DNA of 64,000 bases from Chitinophaga vietnamensis (GTDB lineage: Bacteria; Bacteroidota; Bacteroidia; Chitinophagales; Chitinophagaceae): contig NZ_CABHMS010000005.1 in assembly GCF_902167635.1 (NCBI RefSeq), positions 372,001-436,000 of the forward strand. The letters are read 5' to 3'. Both the position numbers and the translations under genes were made by a program. Every line of letters starts with the position of its first letter. Position 1 is the first letter of the stretch. The notes under the pieces are model-generated. The model saw only the letters and a program-made list of their open reading frames with translations, did no database searches and had not been told where the DNA came from. Shown here piece by piece: positions 1 to 9,006 of this stretch.

Positions 1-849
1 GATGAGAGAGGAGCCGATGAGATTATCTTCCCATTTCAGAAAACTTTTGCCGTCTTCTTTCAGCAGGATGTAGCCGTACTGCGTGCCCTGCGGTACATGC
101 AGGTTGCAGGCAAGGATCAGATGGCTGGCGGTATTGATGTGGAAACGGAGACTGACGGGCAAGCCGGTAACAGTGGATATGCTGCTGGCAAAGGATGGTA
201 GCGCCAGGGGTTTAAGCGATGAAGCCTCCATTATTTCAACACCTGTGAGCCGGGGGAGATAGTCTTTATTCCAGCTCACCAGGATACCATTTCTTTTCGT
301 ATAATCTTTTACGTTATATACCTCCACCATCACATTACCGGAATCCTGCTGATAGTTACCCAGACAGGCGAAAGGCAGACGCCCATTATATTCCAGCGTA
401 TCTATGCGTTTGTAAAATGCCTCCGGCGCCTTTGAGGGAGCAACAATTTCCCGGAAATTCCTGATCACCTGGTATCTGAATTGCCCGGCATTTTCGGGTG
501 TGATATTAGCCGCATAGAAAGTAATATTTTCTCCGGGCGATAACAGGTAATGGTCATAGGCGTAATAATCATGCACATAGGGTGCGCCAACATTTTTGTT
601 CATCAGATTTTTACCCTTGATGCATAGATACGGCCAGGGATTGCTACCAGCAAGGTTTTGGGAGATAGAACGCAACACCGCTGGTATTTCACCATTAGCC
701 TTGCGCGGGTAATGGCAGTTAGGTAAGAGTAATGCCGAATCCATGGCGGTGATCACCACCAGATCGTAGGGCGCCTTGGGGTGATATTGCGCAACCGCAC
801 ACAGTGCCAGGTATAAGGAGAAAAATTTCAACAGGATGATTCTTTTCAT
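1..849 (-). CDS. Secreted or sensor-domain protein of unknown function (C-terminal part outside window)
   Basis: An open frame runs leftward from an ATG at 849 without a stop to base 1, giving 283 residues. It begins with a basic and hydrophobic segment ending near CAVAQ, which looks like a signal peptide. The rest is a mixed polar sequence of extracellular beta-rich style with several aromatic and Gly/Asn turns, and no catalytic motif is visible. The N-terminal regions of Bacteroidota sensor histidine kinases often look like this, so the missing half could hold a transmembrane kinase, but that is a guess. The 174-bp gap upstream leads to the divergent tRNA-Gln promoter. Confidence 0.7.
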   Translation of the reverse strand, partial: MKRIILLKFFSLYLALCAVAQYHPKAPYDLVVITAMDSALLLPNCHYPRKANGEIPAVLRSISQNLAGSNPWPYLCIKGKNLMNKNVGAPYVHDYYAYDHYLLSPGENITFYAANITPENAGQFRYQVIRNFREIVAPSKAPEAFYKRIDTLEYNGRLPFACLGNYQQDSGNVMVEVYNVKDYTKRNGILVSWNKDYLPRLTGVEIMEASSLKPLALPSFASSISTVTGLPVSLRFHINTASHLILACNLHVPQGTQYGYILLKEDGKSFLKWEDNLIGSSLI

Positions 850-977
850 AAGGTACGTTTTTGATATCCCCCTAAAGTTGCGCTACAGCAGGGTTTTCAG
901 CAATATACAGTTATTATCACGCAGATTTGAATGAGTATTATATCATCTCTGGTGAGTATCGGGAATTTTTTCCCCAA

Positions 978-1008
978 CTTGTTTTTTTTCAGAAAATTAC
1001 TACATTTG
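978..1008 (+). promoter_or_regulatory. Bacteroidota-type promoter for tRNA-Gln
   Basis: CTTG at 978-981 and a perfect TAnnTTTG element (TACATTTG, 1001-1008) are separated by 19 bp. This matches the -33/-7 consensus of Bacteroidota housekeeping promoters and ends 15 bp before the tRNA. Confidence 0.6.
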
Positions 1009-1023
1009 CGTCCCGTTTTACGG

Positions 1024-1094
1024 TGCCCAATAGTATAATGGTAGTACGACAGATTTTGGTTCTGTTTGTCTAGGTTCGAATCCTGGTTGGGCAA
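1024..1094 (+). tRNA. tRNA-Gln (anticodon TTG)
   Basis: The sequence folds into a cloverleaf. The acceptor stem is TGCCCAA (1024-1030) with TTGGGCA (1087-1093) and discriminator A1094. The anticodon stem is ACAGA/TCTGT (1049-1053 with 1061-1065), with loop TTTTGGT and anticodon TTG at 1056-1058. The T arm is CTAGG-TTCGAAT-CCTGG. The U1-A72 closing pair is a known glutamine identity feature. CCA is not encoded. It reads CAA codons. A second Gln tRNA with almost the same body lies at 7060-7130. Confidence 0.96.
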
Positions 1095-1099
1095 CTGGC

Positions 1100-1137
1100 A
1101 GGACAAGCGCGATCCGTCGCGGCTTGTCCTTTTTTAT
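1100..1137 (+). terminator. Intrinsic terminator after tRNA-Gln
   Basis: The stem GGACAAGC (1101-1108) pairs with GCTTGTCC (1122-1129), and inner GC pairs extend it. A run of T residues follows at 1130-1135, six bases after the tRNA end. Confidence 0.85.
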
Positions 1138-1240
1138 TTTAAGCCCTCCGAAATATCTTCCGTCACATTTATCCGGTATTATATCACATCAATAAAATAT
1201 TACTATCAAATAAACTGAACTTATCGGAAAAACACCCGCT

Positions 1241-2458
1241 ATGAAAAAGTTTTTCCTGATCATGTTCCTGTCTGTTCTGTTGCTGGATGCATATGCGCAG
1301 ATGACCCGGCCCCTGGTGTCTTTCGGGCAGGCGGACAGTATTTATTCAACGATATTAAAAGAGAAAAGGCCTTTATGGGTCTACACGCCAACTGTTGACA
1401 CCAACTATTTTGTGAAAGTGGCGTATCCTGTACTGTATGTGCTGGATGGCGACGGGTATTTTGCATCGCTGCAAACCATGATACATCAGTTAAGCTGGAT
1501 CAATGGCAATACTGCTTTGCCACGGATGATCATCGTAGGTATTCCGAATACGAATGGCAACCGTCCCAGAGATCTCACGCCCTCTGTGGATACGATGGTG
1601 AAGGGTTCCGGCGGGGGAGAAAAATTTATTTCATTCCTGGAAAAAGAACTGATACCATATATCGATAAAAATTATTCCACAGCCCCTTACCGTGTATTCA
1701 TCGGACATTCATTGGGCGGCTTGCTGGTAACGAACACGCTGCTGCATCATCCGCATATCTTTAATGCCTACGTGGCCATCGACCCGAGTATATTCTGGCA
1801 TAACAGTGAATTGCTGTCGGAAATCGGGCAGTTATTGCAAAAAGATATGAATAACAAGAATTTTTTTCTTGCCATCGCCCATACCATGAATGCCAGTCTG
1901 GATACGGTACAGGTAAGAAAAGATAAAGCTATGGGCTCCATCCATACCAGTGCTATTTTACAATTGAAAGATCAATTAATTGCGCACCCGGACAATCATT
2001 TGAGATGGACCTGTAAATATTATGAAGATGATGACCATATCTCTGTTCCTCTGATTGCGGAGTATGATGCTTTGCGGTTTATCTTCCGTGATAACCGGTT
2101 TCCCACCTATCTTTTTATGGACGATCACTGTCCGCCAGATTCTTTGCGGGAGCTGATTGTTGATCATTACAAGGTACTGTCGAAAGAGCTGGGATATGCT
2201 GTCCGCCCGGATGAGCAGACATTTAACGAGATGGGGTACAGGCACCTCTTCGATAAACATCCGGCTACTGCGAAAATGTTCTTCCAGCTGAATATCGACT
2301 ACTACCCGGAGAGCTATAACACATACGACAGTATGGGGGATTATTATAATGCCACACACGACACCATACAGGCTGTCAACTATTGGAAGAAAGCTTTGTC
2401 TGTCAGGTACGATCCACACATCAAAGAAAAAATTGACAAGGCGCTTGCAAGGAAATAA
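1241..2458 (+). CDS. Secreted alpha/beta-hydrolase, esterase D / enterochelin-esterase family
   Basis: This 405-residue protein starts with a signal peptide ending near residue 20 (AYAQ). An alpha/beta-hydrolase domain of the putative esterase family (PF00756 type) follows. The nucleophile elbow is GHSLGG at residues 155-160 (Ser157), and a candidate catalytic His266 lies in DDDHISVP. Residues about 330-395 look like a short TPR-type helical hairpin repeat, a tail often seen on Bacteroidota members. The family hydrolyses acyl esters, including siderophore and S-formylglutathione esters, but the substrate here cannot be read. The signal peptide suggests action in the periplasm. It is followed 39 bp later by a sugar kinase gene. 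Confidence 0.88.
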   Translation: MKKFFLIMFLSVLLLDAYAQMTRPLVSFGQADSIYSTILKEKRPLWVYTPTVDTNYFVKVAYPVLYVLDGDGYFASLQTMIHQLSWINGNTALPRMIIVGIPNTNGNRPRDLTPSVDTMVKGSGGGEKFISFLEKELIPYIDKNYSTAPYRVFIGHSLGGLLVTNTLLHHPHIFNAYVAIDPSIFWHNSELLSEIGQLLQKDMNNKNFFLAIAHTMNASLDTVQVRKDKAMGSIHTSAILQLKDQLIAHPDNHLRWTCKYYEDDDHISVPLIAEYDALRFIFRDNRFPTYLFMDDHCPPDSLRELIVDHYKVLSKELGYAVRPDEQTFNEMGYRHLFDKHPATAKMFFQLNIDYYPESYNTYDSMGDYYNATHDTIQAVNYWKKALSVRYDPHIKEKIDKALARK

Positions 2459-2497
2459 ACTAAAAAGCACTAATTTCTGGCATCAATCTAATGAAGT

Positions 2498-3391
2498 ATG
2501 TCAGATCATATTATTGCCTGTTTTGGAGAAATACTCTGGGATCTATTGCCTGGCAAGGAATTGCCGGGAGGTGCGCCGATGAATGTAGCCTATCACCTGC
2601 AAAGGCTGGGGAATCCGGTGGCCATGATCACACGGATAGGCGCTGATGACTACGGGCGCCGCCTGCTGGCCCTGATGGAGCAATACCAGCTCGATACCCG
2701 CTATGTACAGCAGGATACCGTACACGAAACAGGAAAGGTACACGCCACCGTCACACCTGAACAGGAGATGCAATACGACATCGTATATCCGTCGGCGTGG
2801 GATTTCATCAGGATGGAACCTTTGCTGGAAGCCTTGTTACAGCACCCGCCCTCTTACCTGGTATTTGGTAGTTTAAGCACGCGCAACGAGATATCGCGGC
2901 AAACGCTGGAACATTTGCTGGGGATGAAAGCTACCAAAGTGCTGGACATCAATCTGCGCGCGCCGCATTACCATCCCGACCAGGTATCCTGGCTGCTGGA
3001 GCAGGCAGATATCCTCAAGCTAAATGAACATGAGCTGGCATTGCTGGCTAACTGGTACGACTATACGGGGCCTGACGAAACCGTAATATCCGCTATGGCA
3101 GCTAATTTTGGCCTGCATACCATTATACTTACTTTAGGCAGCAAGGGCTGTATGTTGTACACTGGCGGACAATTCTACTATGAATCGGGGCATGTAGTAA
3201 CTGTAGCCGACACCATCGGCAGCGGCGATGCGTTCCTGGCGGGGTACCTGCACAGTATCATTAAAGGCGATGCACCACAGCAATGCCTCCATTTCGCCAA
3301 TGCGCTGGGAGCGGTGGTAGCTGGCTATCATGGCGGCTGTCCGGCCTATGCGCTGGAAGAGGTGATCGCGATGCAACAGCGTCATCAATAA
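2498..3391 (+). CDS. PfkB-family carbohydrate kinase (fructokinase-like)
   Basis: This is a 297-residue cytoplasmic ribokinase/PfkB-fold kinase that phosphorylates a sugar with ATP. The N-terminal sugar-binding motif GGAPMNVAYHL is at residues 24-34. The C-terminal signature DTIGSGDAFLAGYL carries the catalytic base Asp244 and the anion hole. The length is typical of bacterial fructokinases. The sugar is uncertain, with fructose the usual annotation for close relatives. It lies between a secreted esterase and an acyl-CoA thioesterase, which gives no clear pathway context. Confidence 0.9.
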   Translation: MSDHIIACFGEILWDLLPGKELPGGAPMNVAYHLQRLGNPVAMITRIGADDYGRRLLALMEQYQLDTRYVQQDTVHETGKVHATVTPEQEMQYDIVYPSAWDFIRMEPLLEALLQHPPSYLVFGSLSTRNEISRQTLEHLLGMKATKVLDINLRAPHYHPDQVSWLLEQADILKLNEHELALLANWYDYTGPDETVISAMAANFGLHTIILTLGSKGCMLYTGGQFYYESGHVVTVADTIGSGDAFLAGYLHSIIKGDAPQQCLHFANALGAVVAGYHGGCPAYALEEVIAMQQRHQ

Positions 3392-3438
3392 AAATACGGT
3401 AATTTTGCCTGCTGAATGTGCATTTAAAACCGGGAGCA

Positions 3439-3831
3439 ATGAATTTTTATACACGCAAATGGGTGAAGCCGGAAGACCTCAACGCCCACGGCACCTTGTT
3501 CGGCGGCAGTTTGCTGCGCTGGATAGATGAAGAAGCAGCGATCTACTCCATCATACAGCTGGGCACTAACCGTTGTGTAACCAAGTTTATGTCGGAGATC
3601 AATTTCATCAACTCCGCGCGACAGGGCGATATTGTGGAACTGGGTATCAAAGCCACTCATTTCGGCCGCACTTCGCTCACACTCACCTGTGAGGTGCGCA
3701 ACAAGATCACGCAAAAAAGTATTCTCACCATCGACAAGATGGTATTTGTGAGCGTTGATGAGAGCGGAAAGCCCGTGCCTCACGGCAAAACGGCTATCAC
3801 GTATACAGATGAACGTTTGAGAGAAGAATAG
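3439..3831 (+). CDS. Acyl-CoA thioesterase, YciA-like hotdog fold
   Basis: This roughly 130-residue single hotdog-domain protein hydrolyses acyl-CoA to free acid and CoA. The motif GTLFGGSLLRWIDEEAA near the N-terminus is the hallmark of the YciA/acyl-CoA hydrolase group, whose catalytic acid lies in the helix following GG. I chose the ATG at 3439 rather than the in-frame one at 3418. Homologues start at the MNFYTRKW position, and a GGGAG stretch lies just upstream. Transcription converges on the FAD oxidoreductase gene, with only 5 bp between the two stops. Confidence 0.88.
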   Translation: MNFYTRKWVKPEDLNAHGTLFGGSLLRWIDEEAAIYSIIQLGTNRCVTKFMSEINFINSARQGDIVELGIKATHFGRTSLTLTCEVRNKITQKSILTIDKMVFVSVDESGKPVPHGKTAITYTDERLREE

Positions 3832-3836
3832 CGCTG

Positions 3837-5432
3837 TTATTTCTTCTCTTCATGATATTCCTGCTCGGTATTGATAGACCAGATATTTTCCTTGGTGCTT
3901 ACGCCGTTGCAGATGTTATCTACAGCCACCATAGCAGTAAGCATGGAGTGGTCGGAGTTATTGTATTTATGCATGCCATTGCGGCCTACGAGAAAAATGT
4001 TTTCGAATGAATCGATGTAATGGCGAATTTCATCGAAGCGATCGTAGGTGCCGAAATATGCCGGATAAGTTTTCTCCATGCGCAGTACGGTGGCATCGAG
4101 CACATCTTCCGGCAATGCAAGCCCTATCTTGCAAAGCTCGCTGATGGCCAGCTCGCGTATCTCTTCGTCTTTCATCTCCCAGAAATCATCTCCTTTATTA
4201 CAGAAATATTCCATGCCCACCCAGGTGGTGCCGGGGTCTTTCACCATATAGGGGCTCCAGTTATTGAAGAGCTGCAAGCGGCCTACTTTCACATCTTTTT
4301 CCTGTATGTATATCCAGGTGTCTTTCAGGGTGAGTGGCTGGTGCGTACCGGTTTTGGCATCGAGGAAGCTGAGATTTTTAAGCAGGATACCGATGGTGAT
4401 GAAATCGCGGTATTGCAGTCCTGCGGCCACTTCCCGCACTGCGGGCGGAATATCGGCTTCGAGGCCGCCGATGAGCTCCTGTACCGGCATGGTAGAGAAG
4501 AAGTAGTCGCCTTCCAGCAGGATGGTTTCGCCAGTACCGCGGTCTGTTGCGGTAATGGCGGTGATGCGGTTGCCATCACTGTGGATGCGGGTAACATCGT
4601 GCTGCATGAGGATGGTGCCACCCCGTTGGGTTACCTGGTTGGCTACTTCTTCCCATAATTGTCCGGGACCGAACTTCGGGTAAAGGAACTGTTCGATCAG
4701 GCTGGTTTCTACATTTTTCTGATTGATATCTTTGGGCTTTCCCGCATCCCAGGCGGATTTCAGGGCATGAGAGATCGCTTTGGCGATGGAGATACCTTTG
4801 ATGCGTTGGGCGCCCCATTCTGCCGATATCTTTTTACAGGAAACACCCCATACCTTTTCTGTATAATCTTTAAAGAAAAGATGATAGAGCGTGTTGCCAA
4901 AACGGTTGACCATAAAGTCTTCCAGGCTCTTCTCCTCTTTGCGCGGGAAAAGCTGCGCCTTCATGTACGACAGCATGATACTAACGGTGGTGCCTATACC
5001 GAGTTTGCGCAGGGTATCTACAGACAGCTGTATCGGGTAGTTGAAGAACTTGTGCAGGAAATAGATGCGCGACAGCCGCCTTCTTACAAGCATAATGAGG
5101 TCGGGGTTGGGTGCTACGAGCGTATCGCTGTCATTGCGCTGGCGCTTTATTTCCTTTGTCTTTTGCTGGTAGGTGATGCTGAAGCTGGCTGCGGCTTCTT
5201 TTTCCAGGGGCATCATGTTCATCCACCATTCCATCACACGGTCGGACTTGGAAAAGAAACGGTGCCCGCCGATGTCGATGCGATTGCCTTTGTAGTTGAC
5301 TGTTTTGGAGATGCCGCCGATATCGTTGCTTTTTTCCAGGATCACCGGCATGATCGTGGTGCGTTGCAGCAACTCATAGGCGGCAGTGAGGCCGGCCGGG
5401 CCTGCGCCAATAATGATAGCTTTCTTTTGCAT
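3837..5432 (-). CDS. FAD-dependent oxidoreductase, UDP-galactopyranose mutase / protoporphyrinogen oxidase-like
   Basis: The 531-residue protein starts at ATG 5432 with [14 protein letters not shown], a classical FAD-binding GxGxxG at residues 9-14. An ATG 60 bp upstream only adds a Cys-rich stretch with no counterpart in the family. A second FAD contact, GGHRFFSK, follows. The family contains UDP-galactopyranose mutase-like and amine-oxidase-like flavoproteins, often found with polysaccharide genes in Bacteroidota. No glycan genes lie next to it here. The reaction is therefore unassigned, and redox or ring-contracting isomerase activity on a nucleotide sugar is only one possibility. It is probably cytoplasmic. 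Confidence 0.82.
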   Translation of the reverse strand: MQKKAIIIGAGPAGLTAAYELLQRTTIMPVILEKSNDIGGISKTVNYKGNRIDIGGHRFFSKSDRVMEWWMNMMPLEKEAAASFSITYQQKTKEIKRQRNDSDTLVAPNPDLIMLVRRRLSRIYFLHKFFNYPIQLSVDTLRKLGIGTTVSIMLSYMKAQLFPRKEEKSLEDFMVNRFGNTLYHLFFKDYTEKVWGVSCKKISAEWGAQRIKGISIAKAISHALKSAWDAGKPKDINQKNVETSLIEQFLYPKFGPGQLWEEVANQVTQRGGTILMQHDVTRIHSDGNRITAITATDRGTGETILLEGDYFFSTMPVQELIGGLEADIPPAVREVAAGLQYRDFITIGILLKNLSFLDAKTGTHQPLTLKDTWIYIQEKDVKVGRLQLFNNWSPYMVKDPGTTWVGMEYFCNKGDDFWEMKDEEIRELAISELCKIGLALPEDVLDATVLRMEKTYPAYFGTYDRFDEIRHYIDSFENIFLVGRNGMHKYNNSDHSMLTAMVAVDNICNGVSTKENIWSINTEQEYHEEKK

Positions 5433-5568
5433 AAGTAAAAAGCATGATGCTTTAATGGTTTGAGGGTGTTGGCAAAAACAGGGTTGACACAAAAAACGAT
5501 CTCACAGAGAAGGTCATTTCCCTGTATATACAAGTATAATTCAAGCTACTGAAATGAAACTTCAGCCG

Positions 5569-6435
5569 TTAAAATTTCCAGCGGTAGAAGTACACGGGTG
5601 AGTGATCGCCTTCGCTGATGGTTACATAGCCATCGTTGTTGGGGGTGATGGTGATGCCTTCGCCTTGTTTCTCGGGGATGTAAGGCAGTTCTGTGGCGGG
5701 TTTGGCCATGGCCTGTTCCACGGTTTCATTGCTGTTGCGATGCCAGTAGTAAACGGCCAGTAATGTTTTGATCACAATGTGGTGGCCATCTTTGGAGATG
5801 TCGCCGGAGGTGACCCAGGTGTAGGGGAGGGTAATGGTTTTTTCGAGCGTTACTTTATCGCCGTTTTTGAAATCAAGGCGGGATGTTTTATAGAGATGAA
5901 CTTTTTTTTCTCTTTTGCTGACGATATAGATGCTCCGGGTGAGCGGATCGATGAGCAGTGATTCTGCATCGCGGGGCCCGTCGGGAAATTGAAGCGTGAG
6001 TATATCAGGTGTTATTGAAACCTTTGCTGGTGGCGTTTTTTCAGGTTCTAAAAAACGATAGATGCGGATATGTTTGCGTATAGCTGCATTATCGCCGATA
6101 TCGCCTACATATATATAGTGTTTGCCTTTTACCGGGCCGATGCCTTCTGCAATATCTTCCCAATCACGGTTTTTAACATCTTGCAATTTGAAAATGCTGA
6201 TGAGTTGTGCGTTACTGTTGAGCAGGAATACTTCTGGTTTATTGCCGCTATCGTTGTGCGTCCAGTAGCAGCCGGGGAGGGTAACGCTGGAAGCGATGCC
6301 GGAGGCTTCTGTGATCTTGTCGGACGATACATTGCCCAGCAGCTGTGGCTTTACGGCCTGTTGCTCTTTCACTTGCGCTGTCAGGGACAGGCTGGAAAAT
6401 AAGGTGGCTGCGATGATCAGGGAATGTATGCGCAT
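5569..6435 (-). CDS. Secreted beta-propeller-like protein of unknown function
   Basis: The protein has 288 residues, with a signal peptide ending near residue 20 (SLTAQ). The mature part contains blade-like segments: ASGIASS, a YWTHNDSG loop, HYIYVGDIGDN, and DAESLLIDP followed by IYIVSKRE. These resemble phytase-like or SdiA-regulated-like propellers, in which Asp/Asn-rich loops may bind calcium. No catalytic residues can be assigned with confidence. It lies between the FAD oxidoreductase and a GNAT gene on the same strand, with 133 and 27 bp gaps. Substrate and role are unknown. Confidence 0.72.
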   Translation of the reverse strand: MRIHSLIIAATLFSSLSLTAQVKEQQAVKPQLLGNVSSDKITEASGIASSVTLPGCYWTHNDSGNKPEVFLLNSNAQLISIFKLQDVKNRDWEDIAEGIGPVKGKHYIYVGDIGDNAAIRKHIRIYRFLEPEKTPPAKVSITPDILTLQFPDGPRDAESLLIDPLTRSIYIVSKREKKVHLYKTSRLDFKNGDKVTLEKTITLPYTWVTSGDISKDGHHIVIKTLLAVYYWHRNSNETVEQAMAKPATELPYIPEKQGEGITITPNNDGYVTISEGDHSPVYFYRWKF

Positions 6436-6462
6436 GAGGTGTTGGGTTTATGTGCCGGCAAT

Positions 6463-6933
6463 TTACAGATTATTGATCAAGTACCGCAAACGTATCATGT
6501 GTTTGCAGGGGATATTATTTTCGATAATCGGTTCGGGGTAATGATCAGAGAAATAATGGTAGATGATATCATAGATATCGAAGCCGCATTGCTGGTAGAG
6601 GGCTAGTTGACCAATACTGGAATTGCCGGTGCCGATGGTGATCTGGTCAAGATGATGTTCCCGGCCCCATTCGATGGCGGCGGCAAGTAGTTGCCGCCCA
6701 TAGCCGCGCCGCTGCAAACGCCCGTCCACGGCGATGTTGAAGATTTCGGCTTGATCCGGCTGCTGGCCCATCACTAAAATACCGATGGTATCGTTCTGTT
6801 TGCAGAGCCTGAAAACGATGGACTGTGGCAGGTATCCGAGGATCTGCGTTTCGGATGGATCGGCTGTGAGCAAGAGTTGCATCTCTGCTGCGGAGAGGGG
6901 CCGCTGTTGGAGAAGCAAGGTAACATCTTCCAT
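6463..6933 (-). CDS. GNAT-family N-acetyltransferase
   Basis: This 156-residue single-domain protein has the GNAT acetyl-CoA-binding motif A (VDGRLQRRGYGRQLL, R/QxxGxG/A type) around residues 85-100. The motif B region ends in ALYQQCGFDIYD, the usual C-terminal strand. It transfers an acetyl group from acetyl-CoA to an amine, but the acceptor is unknown. A tRNA-Gln gene follows upstream on the other strand. Confidence 0.87.
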   Translation of the reverse strand: MEDVTLLLQQRPLSAAEMQLLLTADPSETQILGYLPQSIVFRLCKQNDTIGILVMGQQPDQAEIFNIAVDGRLQRRGYGRQLLAAAIEWGREHHLDQITIGTGNSSIGQLALYQQCGFDIYDIIYHYFSDHYPEPIIENNIPCKHMIRLRYLINNL

Positions 6934-7059
6934 AATTAATTAAAATATAATACGTTTGAATATCTAAATAAAGGTAATGTGAAATTTTTTTCCAAAAAAG
7001 AAGAATGAAAGTTTGGTAGTTAGATGAAATGTCATAATTTCGCGGTCCTGAATCGATAA

Positions 7060-7130
7060 TGCCTGATAGTATAACGGTAGTACGACAGACTCTGACTCTG
7101 TTTGTCTTGGTTCGAATCCAGGTCAGGCAA
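7060..7130 (+). tRNA. tRNA-Gln (anticodon CTG)
   Basis: This cloverleaf has acceptor TGCCTGA (7060-7066) with TCAGGCA (7123-7129) and discriminator A7130. The anticodon stem is ACAGA/TCTGT around loop CTCTGAC, giving anticodon CTG at 7092-7094. It reads CAG codons. The D arm, anticodon stem and T loop are nearly identical to the TTG isoacceptor at 1024, consistent with duplication and an anticodon change. A TTTG at 7012-7015 and TAATTTCG at 7035-7042 (19 bp apart) form a plausible promoter. Confidence 0.96.
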
Positions 7131-7139
7131 CGAAAATGA

Positions 7140-7170
7140 AAGGTCATATTTTTAATATGGCCTTTTTTAT
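7140..7170 (+). terminator. Intrinsic terminator after tRNA-Gln(CTG)
   Basis: AAGGTCATATT pairs with AATATGGCCTT around a short T loop and is followed by a T run at 7163-7168. It lies about ten bases after the tRNA. Confidence 0.75.
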
Positions 7171-7231
7171 TGCCCCTACTTATCTTCAGCAGTAGGTATC
7201 ATTATATTTGTCGTAATTCAAATATCTCCAT

Positions 7232-7981
7232 ATGTGCTACGATATTGCTTTTTCTTCCCGGATAGAAAGTATTTTCAAGTTGATCCCTGACCTGAAGAAA
7301 AAGAAGCTGGATATAGATTTCAACATTACTTATCACAAGATCGGGATGTCGTTTCCGCAATGGCCGGTGGTGGTGAACCGGGATGGCCTGGAGCTGCAAA
7401 CCTTTACCTGGGGGCCTGTTCCGAAGATGTTGAATACGATGGAGAAGGTGAAGAAGCAACGGCAGTTATTTCTGAATGCGCGTAGCGAGAAGGTATTGGA
7501 GCCAGGTACGATGTGGCATGCGATCCGTCATCAGCGTTGCCTGGTGCCGGTTACGGGTTTCTTTGAATACCGGCAGATACCGGGATGGAAGAACAAGGTA
7601 GCTTATTATATTAGCCAAAAAGAGCAGGAGGTATTTTTTATGGCGGGCCTGTGGGCTTTGTCTAATTCCTGGGATGTGGATAAGCCGGAGCGGATACCAA
7701 CGTTTACGATACTGACGCGCAGCGCCAATGCGCTGATGGCGCAGATACACAATGGCGGCGATAATGCGGGCAGGATGCCGTTGATGCTGAGCAATGAGCT
7801 GGCACAGTCCTGGCTGCAACCGGACCTAACGGATACGGATATACGCGAATTGCTGCAATACGAATTGCCTTCGGCCGCATTGGATTACTGGCCGGTAAAT
7901 TCTGTGCGGAAGGTGAAACCGGACGATGAGTCGGTACTGGCGCGGGTGGCTTACGAGGGCTTGCCGGCGCTGGTGTTATAG
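7232..7981 (+). CDS. SRAP / YedK (HMCES-like) abasic-site crosslinking protein
   Basis: The 249-residue protein begins Met-Cys. Cys2 is the residue that SRAP proteins expose after Met removal and link covalently to abasic sites in single-stranded DNA. Other family marks are NARSEKV (about residues 84-90), the Glu of GFFEYR (about 110) and the His of the H...RMP motif, here HNGGDNAGRMP. The protein protects abasic sites during replication and acts on the nucleoid. The gene overlaps the convergent XRE regulator gene by 6 bp. A TATATTTG element at 7203-7210 could be its -7 promoter box. Confidence 0.93.
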   Translation: MCYDIAFSSRIESIFKLIPDLKKKKLDIDFNITYHKIGMSFPQWPVVVNRDGLELQTFTWGPVPKMLNTMEKVKKQRQLFLNARSEKVLEPGTMWHAIRHQRCLVPVTGFFEYRQIPGWKNKVAYYISQKEQEVFFMAGLWALSNSWDVDKPERIPTFTILTRSANALMAQIHNGGDNAGRMPLMLSNELAQSWLQPDLTDTDIRELLQYELPSAALDYWPVNSVRKVKPDDESVLARVAYEGLPALVL

Positions 7982-8308
7982 CCGGTTGGCGCGCAGGGTT
8001 TGTATCACTTCCAGCAGGGAATCTACCGTTTTTTGTTTGGCCTGTAATTCTTCATGGAGGATGCCGATCACGCTTCTCATTTCCTGCCATATGGCGTTGT
8101 CATTGACGGTTGCTTCCGTGCAACAGAGCAGTGTGGCGAGCGGGGTGCCAAGAATACCGGCGATTTTTTCGAGCCTGTCGATGGTGATATTCACCTGTCC
8201 GTTCTCCAGTTTGCAATAGGCGTTCTGCGAAATGTCCAGTTCCTGTGCGATATATTCCTGCGTAAGGTTCCGTTCCATCCGCAGTCGTTTGATGGTTGCA
8301 GCTATCAT
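7976..8308 (-). CDS. XRE-family helix-turn-helix regulator
   Basis: This 110-residue protein has an N-terminal HTH_3 domain (residues about 5-60: RLRMERNLTQEYIAQELDISQNAYCKLENG...). The C-terminal half contains a predicted coiled-coil helix (LQAKQKTVDSLLEVIQTLR) that could dimerise. It binds DNA as a repressor or activator, but its target is not visible. It is divergent from the small secreted protein gene at 8574, with a 265-bp AT-rich gap between. Control of that cassette is possible but unproven. Confidence 0.9.
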   Translation of the reverse strand: MIAATIKRLRMERNLTQEYIAQELDISQNAYCKLENGQVNITIDRLEKIAGILGTPLATLLCCTEATVNDNAIWQEMRSVIGILHEELQAKQKTVDSLLEVIQTLRANRL

Positions 8309-8573
8309 GGATTTACTTTTTTGAGGTCAACACTACGGGAACAAACAATTTCATGCTAAAATTAGGAATAAATTAAACATTGTAGCTATAGGCAGACAAA
8401 AAATTAATCAGCAATTTTGTCCTCATCGAAAAAAAATTATTAACCCTGAAAATAAAATAACCAATATGCTGATTGTCAGCCCAGTTAATAGTTTTGAGCA
8501 AAAGCACTAGCCCCAACTTATGCTGACTCCATTGTTGATATCTACATTTATATAACCTCAAAAATTTCAGCTC

Positions 8574-8927
8574 ATGAAATGCATCTTCAATGCTAAAACA
8601 GCCGCATTGGCCTGTTTAGCGGTAACAGTTGTTACCCTCTCCAGCTTTACACATGCTTCTTCTACCGGCGCGCTTGGTAAAGGCAAGCTCATTAGCAACC
8701 AGGTAGCCAGCGCCATCGTGCCTGGCCAGGAAAGCGCCAGCTATCTGACGCCCATTCCTACTACTTATGTGATTACTCCCACACTTTACATTGTCCGCAT
8801 CACAGCGCTTCGTACTGCCATCCTGGACTACCCTACGGCAGATATCGTAAAATCCGGACCAGTAGCCGGTCCTGGCCTGCTGAACGAAGCAGAAATGGTG
8901 AAAAGTAAAATGAGTCGTCTCGACTAG
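8574..8927 (+). CDS. Small secreted protein, candidate precursor for the adjacent SdpA/SdpB-like pair
   Basis: This 117-residue protein has a clear Sec signal peptide (positive MKCIFNAK, hydrophobic core, cleavage after THA near residue 28). The mature roughly 89 residues contain no cysteine. A non-polar middle stretch lies around residues 52-86 (YLTPIPTTYVITPTLYIVRITA), and the tail is charged. I do not recognise a family. It is followed by two hairpins and then by a one-pass membrane protein and an HTTM protein. In the Bacillus SdpABC system the analogous gene encodes the secreted toxin precursor. The substrate role is inferred from gene order only, and a simple hypothetical exported protein is the alternative. 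Confidence 0.75.
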   Translation: MKCIFNAKTAALACLAVTVVTLSSFTHASSTGALGKGKLISNQVASAIVPGQESASYLTPIPTTYVITPTLYIVRITALRTAILDYPTADIVKSGPVAGPGLLNEAEMVKSKMSRLD

Positions 8928-8934
8928 CAAATTA

Positions 8935-8965
8935 GCCCTTGAAGCGCTCGAAGCGCTTCAAGGGC
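8935..8965 (+). repeat. 31-nt hairpin repeat, copy 1
   Basis: Perfect 14-bp arms GCCCTTGAAGCGCT (8935-8948) and AGCGCTTCAAGGGC (8952-8965) flank the loop CGA. It lies 8 bp after the stop of the small secreted protein. Copies 2 and 3 are at 9007 and 10658. Confidence 0.95.
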
Positions 8966-9006
8966 AAACACCTTAATTGCTAAAGAAAAAGCGGCTAAGG
9001 TATCCA

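Noticed and set aside
3822-3849. Imperfect hairpin over the two convergent stops of the thioesterase and FAD oxidoreductase genes
   Set aside because: GAGAAGAATA against TTATTTCTTCTC pairs only with an insertion and has weak AT pairs. It may be chance from the coding ends.
8373-8561. 62-codon minus-strand frame in the AT-rich gap before the small secreted protein
   Set aside because: Low-complexity AT-rich composition, no start context and no family. Treated as spacer. I see no promoter there that I would defend beyond a weak TACATTTA at 8543-8550.
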